Position numbers and translations under genes: made by a program
In this document: piece by piece, positions 24,486 to 34,036 of the stretch
How positions within the stretch are numbered: position 1 is the first letter of the stretch
Layout of the letters: each line of letters starts with the position of its first letter
NCBI GenBank assembly: GCA_022826345.1
Contig: JAJDVB010000023.1
Span: 3,161-67,160 of the forward strand
Origin: Alphaproteobacteria bacterium
GTDB lineage: Bacteria; Pseudomonadota; Alphaproteobacteria; UBA828
Length of the DNA: 64,000 nt
Direction: 5' to 3'
The notes under the pieces: generated by a model
Told to the model about the DNA's origin: nothing
The model's input: the letters and a program-made list of their open reading frames with translations, nothing else
Databases searched by the model: none

Positions 24486-26552
24486 ATGCGCCACATCATG
24501 GGCGTCGATATCGGCGGCACCTTTACCGATTTTTCACTCATCGACGATCGAGGCGGCGTCACGCTCTGGAAGGAGGCGACGACGCCCGCCGATCCGGGGG
24601 TCGCCGTCCAGCGCGGTCTGGAAGCTCTCGCCGATGCACAGGGTTTGGGGGTCGATTCCTTCGTTGGCAGTCTGGACCTCTTCGTGCACGGCCAGACCAT
24701 CGCCACCAACACGGTGATCCAGCGCAATGGCCCCAAGACGGCGCTGCTCTGCACCGAGGGCTTTCGCGACGTTCTCTATTTCCGGGACGGCTTCAAGCCC
24801 GACCGCTACAACGTCAGCCTTCCCCGATCGAAGGATTTTATTCGCCGCGACCTGCGCCTGCCGCTGACGGAGCGGATGGACTATCGCGGCGAGCCTCTGA
24901 TCGAGCTCGACGAGGACTCGGTGCGGGCTGCGGCTCGGGAGCTCAAGAAGCAGAACGTCGAATCCGTCGCCGTCGCTCTGCTCTGGTCCATCATGAACTC
25001 GAGCCACGAGGTCCGTGCGAAAGAGATCCTCGCGGAGGAGCTTCCCGGCGTTCCCGTGGTGCTGAGCTCGGACGTGCTGCCCATGATCCGCGAGTGGGAG
25101 CGGACATCGAGCACCGTGCTCAGCGCCTACATCCTGCCGCGCATCTCAAGCTACATGATCGCGCTCGAAAAGTACCTCTCCGAGAACGGCTTCGGACAGA
25201 ATCTGCTGGTCATGCAGCTCAACGGCGGCACGGCGACGGTCAAGCAGATCATCGAGCGGCCGATCTATGCGTTGGCCTCGGGCCCGGCAGCGGGGCCGGC
25301 GGCCGGCCTCTATTGCGCGGAGCGCGTGGGCGTCAACAACGTCATCACCATCGACATGGGCGGCACCAGCTTCGACGTGTGCATGGTGACCGACGGCGAG
25401 CCCGCGCTGACCAAGGACATGCGGGTGCATGACAACCCGGTGGGCGTGGCGGCGGTCGACGTGCATTCGATCGGCGCGGGCGGCGGCAGCATCGCCTGGA
25501 TCGACAAGGGCGGCGCGCTGCAGGTCGGACCGATGAGCGCCGGCGCCGAGCCTGGGCCTGCGTGCTATGAGCTGGGCGGCGACCGGCCTACCGTGACCGA
25601 CGCCAACGTGGTCCTCGGCTACATCAATCCCGATTTCTTCCTCGGCGGCCGGCGGGACATCAATCCCGATGCGTCCAACCGTGTCATCGAGGAGTCCATC
25701 GCGAAGCCGCTGGGCTTGAGCGTCGAACAGGCCGCCGACGGCATCTTCCAGATCGTCAACACCAACATGGTCGACGCGATCCGCGTGGTTTCGGTGGAGA
25801 AGGGCATCGACCCGCGCGGCTACAGCCTGGTGGTGGGCGGCGGCGCTGGCGCCATCCATGCCGGCGCCCTCGGCGTGGAACTCGGCATGAAGCAGGCGAT
25901 TATTCCGCGCTATGGCGGGGTCTTCTGCTCCTACGGGATGATCGCGAGCGACGTCCGCCACGACCTGATCAAGGCCTTCGCCACCAACACCAGCGACTTC
26001 GACCTCGCCCGCGTCAACGAGATTTTCGCCGAGCTCGAAGCCGAGGCGATCGCCGAACTCAGGGCACAGGGCTTCGCCCGCTCGCGGATCAAGATCGCGC
26101 GCTTCGCCGACGCCAAGTATTCGAACCAGATTCACGAGCTCACGATCCCACTGCCGTCCAAGGGCAAGATCAAGAAGTCGGATATCGACAACATTGCCGA
26201 GGCATTTCACGGCCTGCACGAGCGCATGTTCTCCTACTGCGTGCGGGAGAGCGCGGTCGACCTGTTCCACTGGCGGATCACGGCGGAGGGCCGGCTGCCG
26301 GAGCGCGAAACGCCGATCCAGAAGCGCGTGCGCAAGCCCGCGAGCGAGGCGCAGAAAGGCACGCGTATGGTCTATTTCAGGGCCTTCAAGAAGTACCGCC
26401 GGACCAAGATTTATGACGGTGCCAAGGTGCGCCACGGCATGACCATCGAAGGGCCGGCCGTGGTCGAGCAGGAGAACTCGACGATCGTGGTCCAGCCCAA
26501 GCACACCCTGAAGGTCAACCGCTACGACGATTTCGTCCTCGCGATCAACTAA
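24486..26552 (+). CDS. Hydantoinase A/oxoprolinase family protein (HyuA), partner of basic-tailed HyuB
   Basis: The 688-residue protein has the phosphate-binding motif GVDIGGTFTDF at about 6-16, TIDMGGTSFDVCMV in the middle and VVGGGAGAIHAGALG near 450. All are intact ASKHA-fold features of the HyuA family. The overall design is like the alpha subunits of acetone/acetophenone carboxylases, caprolactamase and N-methylhydantoinase. The ATG at 24486 follows GGGAGGGGC. The HyuB gene follows after 11 bp and a PhyH gene overlaps or follows that one. It is clearly diverged from the other HyuA in this window and is the only candidate partner here for the three related HyuB proteins. Confidence 0.9.
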   Translation: MRHIMGVDIGGTFTDFSLIDDRGGVTLWKEATTPADPGVAVQRGLEALADAQGLGVDSFVGSLDLFVHGQTIATNTVIQRNGPKTALLCTEGFRDVLYFRDGFKPDRYNVSLPRSKDFIRRDLRLPLTERMDYRGEPLIELDEDSVRAAARELKKQNVESVAVALLWSIMNSSHEVRAKEILAEELPGVPVVLSSDVLPMIREWERTSSTVLSAYILPRISSYMIALEKYLSENGFGQNLLVMQLNGGTATVKQIIERPIYALASGPAAGPAAGLYCAERVGVNNVITIDMGGTSFDVCMVTDGEPALTKDMRVHDNPVGVAAVDVHSIGAGGGSIAWIDKGGALQVGPMSAGAEPGPACYELGGDRPTVTDANVVLGYINPDFFLGGRRDINPDASNRVIEESIAKPLGLSVEQAADGIFQIVNTNMVDAIRVVSVEKGIDPRGYSLVVGGGAGAIHAGALGVELGMKQAIIPRYGGVFCSYGMIASDVRHDLIKAFATNTSDFDLARVNEIFAELEAEAIAELRAQGFARSRIKIARFADAKYSNQIHELTIPLPSKGKIKKSDIDNIAEAFHGLHERMFSYCVRESAVDLFHWRITAEGRLPERETPIQKRVRKPASEAQKGTRMVYFRAFKKYRRTKIYDGAKVRHGMTIEGPAVVEQENSTIVVQPKHTLKVNRYDDFVLAIN

Positions 26553-26563
26553 GGGAGCGAGAC

Positions 26564-28504
26564 ATGGCCAACATATCCACGGTGCATGCGCCCAAGCCGA
26601 AGACCAGGAGCATCGCCAAGAGGCAGGTCAGGACGCGGCCCCAGAAGAGCGCCAAGGCGTCCGTCGATCCGATCACCTTCTCGGTCGTTCTCAATCGCTT
26701 CAACACGATTGCGAACGAGATGACGCTCACCATGGAGAAGACCTCCTGGACCTCGATCATCGCGCTCGCGCGCGACTTCTCCTGCGCCATCTACGACGCC
26801 AAGGCGCGCCAGATCTGCATGATGGACGCGCTGCCGGTGCACACCAACTCGATGCACGTGGTCCTGAAGGAGATCGCGCGGGTCTTCGAGGGCGACATCC
26901 ACGACGGCGATGTCATCGTCTGCAACGACGCCTACAGCGGTAATACCCACGTCGGCGATTTCGTCACAGCCTGCCCGGTGTTCCACAAGGGCAAGCACAT
27001 GTTCTGGAGCATGACCAAGGGCCATCAACTGGATTGCGGCGCCTTCATCCCCACCAGCACGCCCGCCGCCGCCAAGGACGTGTGGCAGGAGGGGCTGCAG
27101 CTGCCGCCGATCAAGTTCTACGAGAAGGGCGAGCGGCGCGAGGACGTGGTGCGCATGTACCTCGCCAACGTGCGCTGGCAGGAGTGGCTCTACGGCGACC
27201 TGATGGCGCAGCTTGGCTCGATCTGGACCGGCAAGCGGCGGCTCATTGAGCTTGCGGCGCACTACGGCAACGACGAGGTGGAGCGCTATATCGAGGCGAT
27301 CTTCGACTACGCCGACCAGCGCATGGCCCAGGAAATCCGCCAGATGCCGGACGGCGACTACGAAGGCACCTCCTGGCTCGACACCGACGGCCAGGGCGGC
27401 ACCGACATTCCCGTGAACGCGCGCGTCTCGATCAGGGACGACCGGGTCCACGTCGACTTCGGCGGCTCCGCGCCGCAAACGCCGGGCGCGAACAACTCCT
27501 CCTTCGGCGTGATGCAGGCGGCGGCGGGCATCCCGATTCTTTGCACGATAGACCCCTCGATTCCCCACAACGACGGTTGCCTGCGCCACATTACGGCTGA
27601 GGCGCCGCTCGGCTCGGTGTGCAACGCGCAGTACCCGGCGTCCACGGCGCTCGCCACCATCGGCCCCGACGACACCATGCAGGACGCCGTCTACAAGGCG
27701 CTCGCCCACGCGGTGCCCGAGCGCGTCACCGGTGGGAACGGCCGGGTCAGCTGTGTGCCCTTCTTCTCCGGCACCGACACCCGCGACGGGCAGGATCGGT
27801 CCTGGGGCTGCATGTTCTTCAACGGCGGGCCGGCGGGCGGCGCATCCTCGAAGGAGGACGGCTGGCCGCTGCTCATCACCTCCGCCGGCATGGGCGGGCT
27901 CAAGATCCTGAGCGTCGAGATGAGCGAGATGCTCTACCCCATGCGCGTCGACCGACAGGAGATCGGCGCTGACTCCATGGGGCACGGCGAACATCACGGC
28001 GGCCCCGGCGTCGAAATCCAGATTACGCCCATCGGCGGCCCGATCGAGTGTCACCTGTTCGGCGACGGCACCGCCAATCCGCCTCACGGCGTGATGGGCG
28101 GCACGGTCGCGATCGGCGGCGGCAGTTACAAGGAGAACTTGGAGACGGGCAAGCGCACCTATTGCTCTTCGAAAGGGCGCCTCATGATCGAGGAGAACGA
28201 GGTCTGGGTGGCGCACTCAAGCGGCGGCGGTGGCTACGGCGATCCGCTGAAGCGCGATCCCGAGGCGGTGCTGGAAAGCATCTTCGAAGGTCTGCTCACG
28301 GTCGAATGCGCGGCCGAGGTCTATGGCGTCGTCATCAACAAGGCGACCATGACCATCGATTGGAGCAAGACCGAGGCGCGGCGCGAGCAGATAGCGGCCG
28401 AGCGCGGTCCATTGGAGGTGGTGGTGCCGACCACGCCGGGGGCCTCCGACTGGATTCCGAAGCGGCTCCGCGACGGCGACGAATATCTGATCGATCCGCA
28501 ATGA
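26564..28504 (+). CDS. Hydantoinase B family protein with basic N-terminal tail (HyuB copy 1)
   Basis: The 646-residue protein has a Lys/Arg-rich N-terminal tail of about 40 residues ahead of DPITFSVVLNRFNTIANEM, where the family domain begins. Further hallmarks are SGNTHVGDFVTACPVF, KGHQLDCGAFIP and the C-terminal SSGGGGYGDPLKRDPEAVLE. It is the beta subunit paired with the HyuA encoded 11 bp upstream. It is strongly similar over its whole length to the HyuB proteins at 40814 and 49682, with matching ends (GDEYLIDPQ here). Its stop may overlap the first possible start of the PhyH gene. Confidence 0.9.
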   Translation: MANISTVHAPKPKTRSIAKRQVRTRPQKSAKASVDPITFSVVLNRFNTIANEMTLTMEKTSWTSIIALARDFSCAIYDAKARQICMMDALPVHTNSMHVVLKEIARVFEGDIHDGDVIVCNDAYSGNTHVGDFVTACPVFHKGKHMFWSMTKGHQLDCGAFIPTSTPAAAKDVWQEGLQLPPIKFYEKGERREDVVRMYLANVRWQEWLYGDLMAQLGSIWTGKRRLIELAAHYGNDEVERYIEAIFDYADQRMAQEIRQMPDGDYEGTSWLDTDGQGGTDIPVNARVSIRDDRVHVDFGGSAPQTPGANNSSFGVMQAAAGIPILCTIDPSIPHNDGCLRHITAEAPLGSVCNAQYPASTALATIGPDDTMQDAVYKALAHAVPERVTGGNGRVSCVPFFSGTDTRDGQDRSWGCMFFNGGPAGGASSKEDGWPLLITSAGMGGLKILSVEMSEMLYPMRVDRQEIGADSMGHGEHHGGPGVEIQITPIGGPIECHLFGDGTANPPHGVMGGTVAIGGGSYKENLETGKRTYCSSKGRLMIEENEVWVAHSSGGGGYGDPLKRDPEAVLESIFEGLLTVECAAEVYGVVINKATMTIDWSKTEARREQIAAERGPLEVVVPTTPGASDWIPKRLRDGDEYLIDPQ

Positions 28505-28518
28505 GCGGGAGCAACGCC

Positions 28519-29433
28519 ATGGCGAGGCTCAATACATTCGACGCCGACGTCGGCGCAGAGGCGTTGGCGGGGGCGATCGAGCGGGATGGCTACGCGATCG
28601 TGCGGGAGCTGCTCGATTCCGAGACCCTTGCGCGGCTCTCGGAAGAGCTGACCCCGCATCTGGAAGCCACGGACCTCGGCGACCCCGACGCCTTCATGGG
28701 GCACAAGACGAAGCGCTTCGGCGCGTTGCTCTCACGCTGTCCGACGAGCCGCGACATGGTCGTTCACCCGCTCGCGCTGGGGATCGCCGACCGCGTGCTC
28801 GGGCCGTACTGCGCCCGCTACCAGATTCATTACACCGGTGTCATGCACATCGAGCCCGGCGAGACCGTGCAAACGATGCACCGGGACACCGGCCCATTCC
28901 CCATCCAGAACCCCGCGCCGCCGCTCACGCTCGCGACCATGTGGGCTGTCACCGACTTCACGGTGGAGAATGGGGCGACCCGCATCGTACCGGGCAGCCA
29001 CCGCTGGCCCGACGATCGCGTTCCGGAGCCGGACGAGATCGTGCAGGCGGAAATGCCGGCTGGGTCGATGCTGATGTATGTCGGCAGCCTGATCCACGGC
29101 GCCGGCGCCAATCGTGCGAACGGGGCTCGCTGCGGTGTCGCGCTTCATTATTGTCTGGGCTGGCTGCGCCAGGAGGAGAACCAGTATCTCGCCGTGCCGT
29201 TCGAGGAGGCACGAACCTTCTCCCACCAGTTGCAGTGCTTGATGGGCTACGACCTGGCGACGGTCAATCTGGGGTTCGTCGACCACAAGCATCCCAACGA
29301 TGTCCTGAACGGGACCGCCGGCGAGCAGGCCGGCGAGCTCGGATCTCAGGAGCTGATGGATGCGGACAATGCGATCCGACGCTTCAAGGTCGAAGGGACC
29401 AAGGCGGTCGGCCGTGCGCGCATGAACGTGTGA
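28519..29433 (+). CDS. Phytanoyl-CoA dioxygenase (PhyH) family protein
   Basis: The protein has about 304 residues. It begins MARLNTFDADVGAEALAGAI and contains ERDGYAIVRELLDSETLA, the usual PhyH opening. The Fe(II) ligands are visible as MHRDTGP (His-x-Asp) and LIHGAGANR (distal His), and RxG-type 2-oxoglutarate binding could come from the segment after it. The ATG at 28519 follows GGGAG by seven bases. An ATG at 28501, overlapping the HyuB stop as ATGA, is the alternative. Probably the third gene of a HyuA-HyuB-PhyH operon. The hydroxylated substrate is unknown. Confidence 0.85.
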   Translation: MARLNTFDADVGAEALAGAIERDGYAIVRELLDSETLARLSEELTPHLEATDLGDPDAFMGHKTKRFGALLSRCPTSRDMVVHPLALGIADRVLGPYCARYQIHYTGVMHIEPGETVQTMHRDTGPFPIQNPAPPLTLATMWAVTDFTVENGATRIVPGSHRWPDDRVPEPDEIVQAEMPAGSMLMYVGSLIHGAGANRANGARCGVALHYCLGWLRQEENQYLAVPFEEARTFSHQLQCLMGYDLATVNLGFVDHKHPNDVLNGTAGEQAGELGSQELMDADNAIRRFKVEGTKAVGRARMNV

Positions 29434-29474
29434 ACGACGGGCAAGCGAATTCCCAGGCCCCGCGGGCTCTTAGC

Positions 29475-30380
29475 TCATAGCGGATCCCAGCTGAACACGT
29501 CGCCGGAGCGGTCCAGCGCGGCGAAGTGCGCTTTCAGCGCCGGCACCGCGTGGTCGGCGATCGCCTGCACGTCCCACCCCTCGCTTCGGTGGACGCTGCG
29601 GGCGGGCCGGAAGGGATCGAAGAGGAAGATCTCGTTGTGGCGCGTCCCGAAGACCTGCCCCGTGATGTCACGCGCCGCGTCCGATGCGAGAAACACGGCG
29701 AGCGGCGCGTTCTTCTCGGGCGTCATCTTCTTGAGGCGCTCGATCCGCTCCCGCTGCTCGTCGGTGTCGGCCGGGATTTCGCTGGTCATCCGGCTCCAGG
29801 CGAAGGGCGCGATGCAATTGGAGCGCACGTTGAAGCGCCGCATGTCGAGGGCGATCGACTTGGACAGCGCGCAGATGCCGAGCTTGGCCGCCGCGTAGTT
29901 CGCCTGCCCGAAATTGCCGATCAGCCCCGACGTGCTGGTCATGTGCACGAAGGCGCCCGACTCCTGACGCCGGAAGTGCTCGGCCGCAGCCCGGCTCAGG
30001 AAGAAGCTGCCGTTGAGATGGACGCCGACGACGGAGAGCCATTGCTCGGCCGTCATCTTGTGGAAGATCGTATCGCGCAGGATGCCGGCGTTGTTCACCA
30101 CGATGTCGATCCGCCCGAAGGCATCGAGCGCCGTTGCCACGATGGCACGTGCGCTCTCCCAACTGTCGACGCTGTGCGTGTCGATGGCGGCGGTCCCGCC
30201 GGCGTCCTCGATCAGCCGCCTCGTCTCTTCTGCCGGAGTTGCCGACCCGCCCTCGCCTGAGACCGAGACGCCGATATCATTGACCACGACGGAAGCCCCG
30301 GTCCGCGCGAGCGCCAGCGCGATCTCGCGCCCGATGCCGCCGCCTGCGCCGGAGACGATTGCAACCTTTCCCTCGTTCAC
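29475..30380 (-). CDS. SDR family 3-hydroxyacyl-CoA dehydrogenase-like protein
   Basis: This 301-residue protein has the Rossmann motif SGAGGGIG at about 10-17, NNAGILRD, the catalytic region TSTSGLIGNFGQANYAAAK and a C-terminal extension. The NNAGILRD and FGQANYAAAK signatures are those of the hydroxyacyl-CoA dehydrogenase domain of peroxisomal multifunctional enzyme type 2 and its bacterial relatives. It likely oxidises a 3-hydroxyacyl-CoA made by the MaoC hydratase encoded 30 bp upstream. It is the last gene of the nine-gene minus-strand Liv/beta-oxidation operon and converges with the PhyH gene across 41 bp. Confidence 0.85.
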   Translation of the reverse strand: MNEGKVAIVSGAGGGIGREIALALARTGASVVVNDIGVSVSGEGGSATPAEETRRLIEDAGGTAAIDTHSVDSWESARAIVATALDAFGRIDIVVNNAGILRDTIFHKMTAEQWLSVVGVHLNGSFFLSRAAAEHFRRQESGAFVHMTSTSGLIGNFGQANYAAAKLGICALSKSIALDMRRFNVRSNCIAPFAWSRMTSEIPADTDEQRERIERLKKMTPEKNAPLAVFLASDAARDITGQVFGTRHNEIFLFDPFRPARSVHRSEGWDVQAIADHAVPALKAHFAALDRSGDVFSWDPL

Positions 30381-30410
30381 CGTTCATCTCCCATCATTGC
30401 TGCGGGTGCC

Positions 30411-31256
30411 TCACCCAAAGGTCGCAAGCCCGTTGCGCAGGACCAAGGCATCGCGTTCGACGACTCGCGCGCGAAAGGCGCCGCTTTCCCACATCTCCAC
30501 CTCGACGGTCTCGCCCGGAAAGACCGGCGCCGAAAACCGCGCGGACATGCCCTGCAGCGATCCGGGATCGTCTTCGGCGAACGCGCGCAGGATGGCCTGG
30601 CAGGCGATGCCGAAAGTACAGAGACCATGGAGAATCGGCCGCTCGAAGCCTGCTTTCTGCGCGACCGCCGGGTCGAGATGGAGCGGGTTGGGATCGCCAT
30701 TGAGGCGATAGAGCAGGGCTTGCTCCGGACGGGTCGCGACAGCGACGGTGCTGTCAGGATGGCTGGTGGGTTCCTCCGGCGCGGGACGCGGCGTGCCGGA
30801 GGGTCCATCGTAACCACCGTCGCCCCGGAGCATGATCGTGCGCGTCTCGGTCGCGATGACCGAGGCCGTATCTGCGTCGCTGAGCGTCTTCTCGAGATAG
30901 AGCAGCGCACCTTTCGCGGCACCCTTGTCGACGATATCGACGATCCGGGTCTTACCCACGACCGTGCCGGCGCTGGGGATGGGCTTATTCAGCGAGAAGC
31001 CCTGCTCGGCATGGACCACGCGGCCCGCGTCGACCGTCGTGCGCGGATCGGCCAGCCAGAAGCCGGGATGGCCGAGCACCGAGCAGAGCGACGGCACGAT
31101 GCGTGGCCCCTTGTGGTCGTCCACGAATTGCAGCTGCCACGGGTCGAGAGGATCGTGGCCAAGCCCGATGGAGAGCGCGTAACGCACCGCGTCCAGCGGG
31201 CCGAAGGTCTGCCGGGCCTCGGGGATCTCGAAGCCCTTGAGCGCCTCGTAGTTCAC
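30411..31256 (-). CDS. MaoC-like (R)-specific enoyl-CoA hydratase
   Basis: The 281-residue protein has a double hot-dog fold as in hydratase 2. The C-terminal half contains YRLNGDPNPLHLDP followed by AGFERPILHGLCTFG, holding the hydratase-2 Asp/His catalytic motif. It would hydrate trans-2-enoyl-CoA to (R)-3-hydroxyacyl-CoA, feeding the SDR encoded next. The N-terminal MaoC_N half is intact (about 1-150). It lies between the thiolase gene (31 bp upstream) and the SDR gene, all on the minus strand. Confidence 0.88.
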   Translation of the reverse strand: MNYEALKGFEIPEARQTFGPLDAVRYALSIGLGHDPLDPWQLQFVDDHKGPRIVPSLCSVLGHPGFWLADPRTTVDAGRVVHAEQGFSLNKPIPSAGTVVGKTRIVDIVDKGAAKGALLYLEKTLSDADTASVIATETRTIMLRGDGGYDGPSGTPRPAPEEPTSHPDSTVAVATRPEQALLYRLNGDPNPLHLDPAVAQKAGFERPILHGLCTFGIACQAILRAFAEDDPGSLQGMSARFSAPVFPGETVEVEMWESGAFRARVVERDALVLRNGLATFG

Positions 31257-31287
31257 GGCTTGGGAGGCTCAGGGCGCGGCAGGTCGC

Positions 31288-32490
31288 TCAGCCGTCGTAG
31301 TGTCCGACGATCGCCACGCTGCAGACGTTCTGCACGGGATGGCCGCCCAGGTTGTGGGTCAGGCCGTAGCGCATGGAATCGATCTGGCGCTCCTCCGCGC
31401 GGCCGTGGAATTGCAGATAGATCTCATAGAGCATCCGCAGCCCGGAGGCTCCGATGGGGTGGCCGAAGCACTTCAGGCCGCCGTCGATCTGGCAGGGCAT
31501 GTCGCCATCGGCGTCATAACGGCCGTCGAGCACGGCCTTCCAGGCTTGGCCCTCGTCTGCGAGGCCAAGGTCCTCCATCGTCACCAGCTCCGTGATCGAG
31601 AAGCAGTCGTGGACCTCGGTCGCGCTGATCTCCTTGCGCGGGTCGTCGATCCCGGCCTCTTCGTAGGCGCGCTGGGCGGCGATGCGCGTGGTCTTGAAGT
31701 GGGCGCCGTTCCAGCTGTTGAAACCGATTTCCTCGCCATTCGAGACGCTGAGCTGCAAGGCCTTGACCGTCACGACGTTGGTCTTGCCGAGGGTCATGGC
31801 GATCTCGGGCGTGGTGACGATCGCACAGGCCGCGCCGTCGCTGACGCCGCAGCAGTCGAACAGGCCGATGGGCTCGGCGACCATCGGGGCGCCGATGGCC
31901 TGCTCGTGGGTGATCTCGCGGCGCAAGTGCGCCTTGGGATTGCGCGCGCCGTTCGCGTGGCTCTTGACCGAGACGTGCGCCATCGCGCGCTTGAGATCGT
32001 CCCTGTCGATGCCATGCGCGCCGCGATAGCCCGCCGCGAGCTGCGCGAAGGCGCCGGGGGCGGAGACGTTCGGCGCGAACAGGTCATTGGTCACCCCGCG
32101 GGTCCGGGCCGGCAGGCCGCCATAACCGGTGTCCTTCAGCTTCTCCACGCCGAGCGCGAGCGCAAAGTCCGCAGCGCCCGAGGCCACCGCGTAGCATGCG
32201 CCGCGGAAGGCTTCGGTTCCGCTCGCGCACATGTTTTCGACATGGGTGACGGGGATGTAGCCGAGCCGCAGCGCAGTCGCGAGCGGAAGCGCGCTCGGCC
32301 CGACGTTGACGGAGTCGAACGCGGTGCTCAGCCACGCTGCGTCGATCTGCGAGCGTTCGATGCCGGCGTCGGCGATGCACTCCTCGAACGCTTCGGCCAT
32401 CAGGTCCGAAGGCTCGGCATCCCAGCGCTCGCCGAACTTCGAGCACCCCATCCCGAGGATCGCGACCTTGTCCCGAATTCCGCTCGCCAT
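31288..32490 (-). CDS. Thiolase family protein (SCP-2/SCPx-type acetyl-CoA acyltransferase)
   Basis: The 400-residue thiolase has the nucleophilic cysteine in VENMCASGTEAFRGAC at about 85-100, the catalytic GGLKCFGHPIGASG at about 340-353 and HNLGGHP near the end. The CFGHPIGASG spelling and the overall length match the SCPx-like, lipid-transfer-associated thiolases. It would cleave a 3-ketoacyl-CoA with CoA. It is located between a HMG-CoA-synthase-like/OB fusion gene and the MaoC gene. Thiolases of this type often work with OB-fold (DUF35) proteins, and here the OB domain is fused to the upstream protein. Confidence 0.88.
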   Translation of the reverse strand: MASGIRDKVAILGMGCSKFGERWDAEPSDLMAEAFEECIADAGIERSQIDAAWLSTAFDSVNVGPSALPLATALRLGYIPVTHVENMCASGTEAFRGACYAVASGAADFALALGVEKLKDTGYGGLPARTRGVTNDLFAPNVSAPGAFAQLAAGYRGAHGIDRDDLKRAMAHVSVKSHANGARNPKAHLRREITHEQAIGAPMVAEPIGLFDCCGVSDGAACAIVTTPEIAMTLGKTNVVTVKALQLSVSNGEEIGFNSWNGAHFKTTRIAAQRAYEEAGIDDPRKEISATEVHDCFSITELVTMEDLGLADEGQAWKAVLDGRYDADGDMPCQIDGGLKCFGHPIGASGLRMLYEIYLQFHGRAEERQIDSMRYGLTHNLGGHPVQNVCSVAIVGHYDG

Positions 32491-32516
32491 GTCCGTTCCC
32501 CTCGTGTTGCGGGGCC

Positions 32517-33947
32517 CTAGTCGGGCGCCGCCTTCCAGAAATACTGACGCATCCCGCGCCGCTCATCCACATGCTTGATTCTGAAGCGCATGCTCGCCCG
32601 CGTGCCGACGTCGAATCTCTCGGGCTCCACCTCCGTGAACTCCACCATGGTCCGGCCGCCGCCTTCGAACTCGACGAGGCCGAGGTAGGCGGGCGGGTCC
32701 ATCGAGAACACGAGATGGTCGGCGGTGAAGGTCTTCACCGTGGCCGGCACGTCCGCCATGGGGTGGGGCTCCTGCGTGTCCTTGGCGCCGCAGTTGGGGT
32801 TCACGCAGTAGATCGCCTTCGGGTACTGCACCGTGCCGCAGCGCGCGCAGCGGCCACCGACGAAACCGGTCACACCCTCCCGGTTGCGGTACTGCGCGGT
32901 GAGCGCCGGCGAGCGGTCGAGTTCGGCGCGCTTGCCGTACTCACGCTCGACCACGCCGCAATAGGTCAGGAACTTGCTGTAGTTGGTTTCCTCGACCCGC
33001 CGCTCCAGCCACCCGGCGACGCCGCGCTTGGGCCGTGCCGTGCCGATCGCTTCGGTAGCGCGGAACACCAGCGCATCGCAGCCCTGCCCGAACCCGGTGA
33101 CGACGAGAGTCTGCCCCGGCTCAGCGCTCGCCAACTCGGCCGCCAGCATGAGCAGCGGCTGTGCCGTGCCGCATTGACCGACCGTGCTCATCATCGGGTC
33201 CCCGACCGCTTCGGCAGCAATGCCGCACGCCCTGGCGACGCTCTCCGGCACCCGCCTCAGGTGGCACGGAACGATAAGGCGGTCGACGGCTGCGGGCTCG
33301 ATGCCGGCCTTCGCGAGCGCCGAAGCCACCGCCTGTGGCACCAGCTTCAACCAGCCCTCGTCGCGAATCCAGCGGTCTTCCCAGGCGTAGTCGTAGACGT
33401 CGCCGCTCGCGCGGAAATGATCGATAAAGTCCGCGGCGACGGTGGCCGACCCGAGCAGCGTCGCGATCTCTCCCTCGGAGCCCACCTGGAGAGCGGCCGC
33501 TCCGTCGCCCGACAGCATCTCCATCGGGCTGCCGACGCGGGCCTTGCGCCGGTCGGCCGTCACCACGAGCGCCTGTGCCCCCGCCGCCGCAGTGTCGAGC
33601 GCGCTCATCAGCGCGGTGGTCGAGGCGCGGAGCGAGCCCGCCACATCCATGGTGCGGAGCTCGCTGCCGAGGTTCAGGGCGTCGGCGACGATGCCAGCGT
33701 TCTGGCGGACGGCGAACGGGTGCGTCGTCGATGCGAGGAAGAGCGCCTGGACCGGCGCGGCCAGGCCCATGTCGCGCGCCGCCTCCACAGCCATCGTCAC
33801 CGTGTCCTCATCCCAGCTGCACATGGTGCGCTCGCCGCGGGCCAGACCGCGGAGGGATGCGTCGAACCAGGTATTGGCGGCCGCTATTGCCGAGCGTTGA
33901 AGACGTCGGCGCGGCAGATAAGCGCCGTAGGCGGTGATGCCGGGCAC
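32517..33947 (-). CDS. HMG-CoA synthase-like protein fused to a Zn-ribbon/OB-fold (DUF35) domain
   Basis: The 476-residue two-part protein has a thiolase-fold, HMG-CoA synthase/ketosynthase-like domain (about 1-330). A rubredoxin-like zinc ribbon (CARCGTVQYP then CVNPNCG, about 360-385) and an OB fold (about 385-470) follow. The segment where HMG-CoA synthases carry the catalytic cysteine reads MDVAGSLRASTTALM, so no cysteine is present there. The protein may be a non-catalytic or altered partner that channels acyl-CoA to the thiolase, as DUF35 proteins do in archaeal and steroid-degrading complexes. The start MPGITAYGAYLPRRRL is typical of the family. Confidence 0.8.
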   Translation of the reverse strand: MPGITAYGAYLPRRRLQRSAIAAANTWFDASLRGLARGERTMCSWDEDTVTMAVEAARDMGLAAPVQALFLASTTHPFAVRQNAGIVADALNLGSELRTMDVAGSLRASTTALMSALDTAAAGAQALVVTADRRKARVGSPMEMLSGDGAAALQVGSEGEIATLLGSATVAADFIDHFRASGDVYDYAWEDRWIRDEGWLKLVPQAVASALAKAGIEPAAVDRLIVPCHLRRVPESVARACGIAAEAVGDPMMSTVGQCGTAQPLLMLAAELASAEPGQTLVVTGFGQGCDALVFRATEAIGTARPKRGVAGWLERRVEETNYSKFLTYCGVVEREYGKRAELDRSPALTAQYRNREGVTGFVGGRCARCGTVQYPKAIYCVNPNCGAKDTQEPHPMADVPATVKTFTADHLVFSMDPPAYLGLVEFEGGGRTMVEFTEVEPERFDVGTRASMRFRIKHVDERRGMRQYFWKAAPD

Positions 33948-34036
33948 GTCAGGACTCCGGAGATGTGCGCTTACGCAACCGAGGGCGGGCCATACTACAC
34001 AGATGCTTTGGCAAGGCTAACCGGGGGACGACGCAT

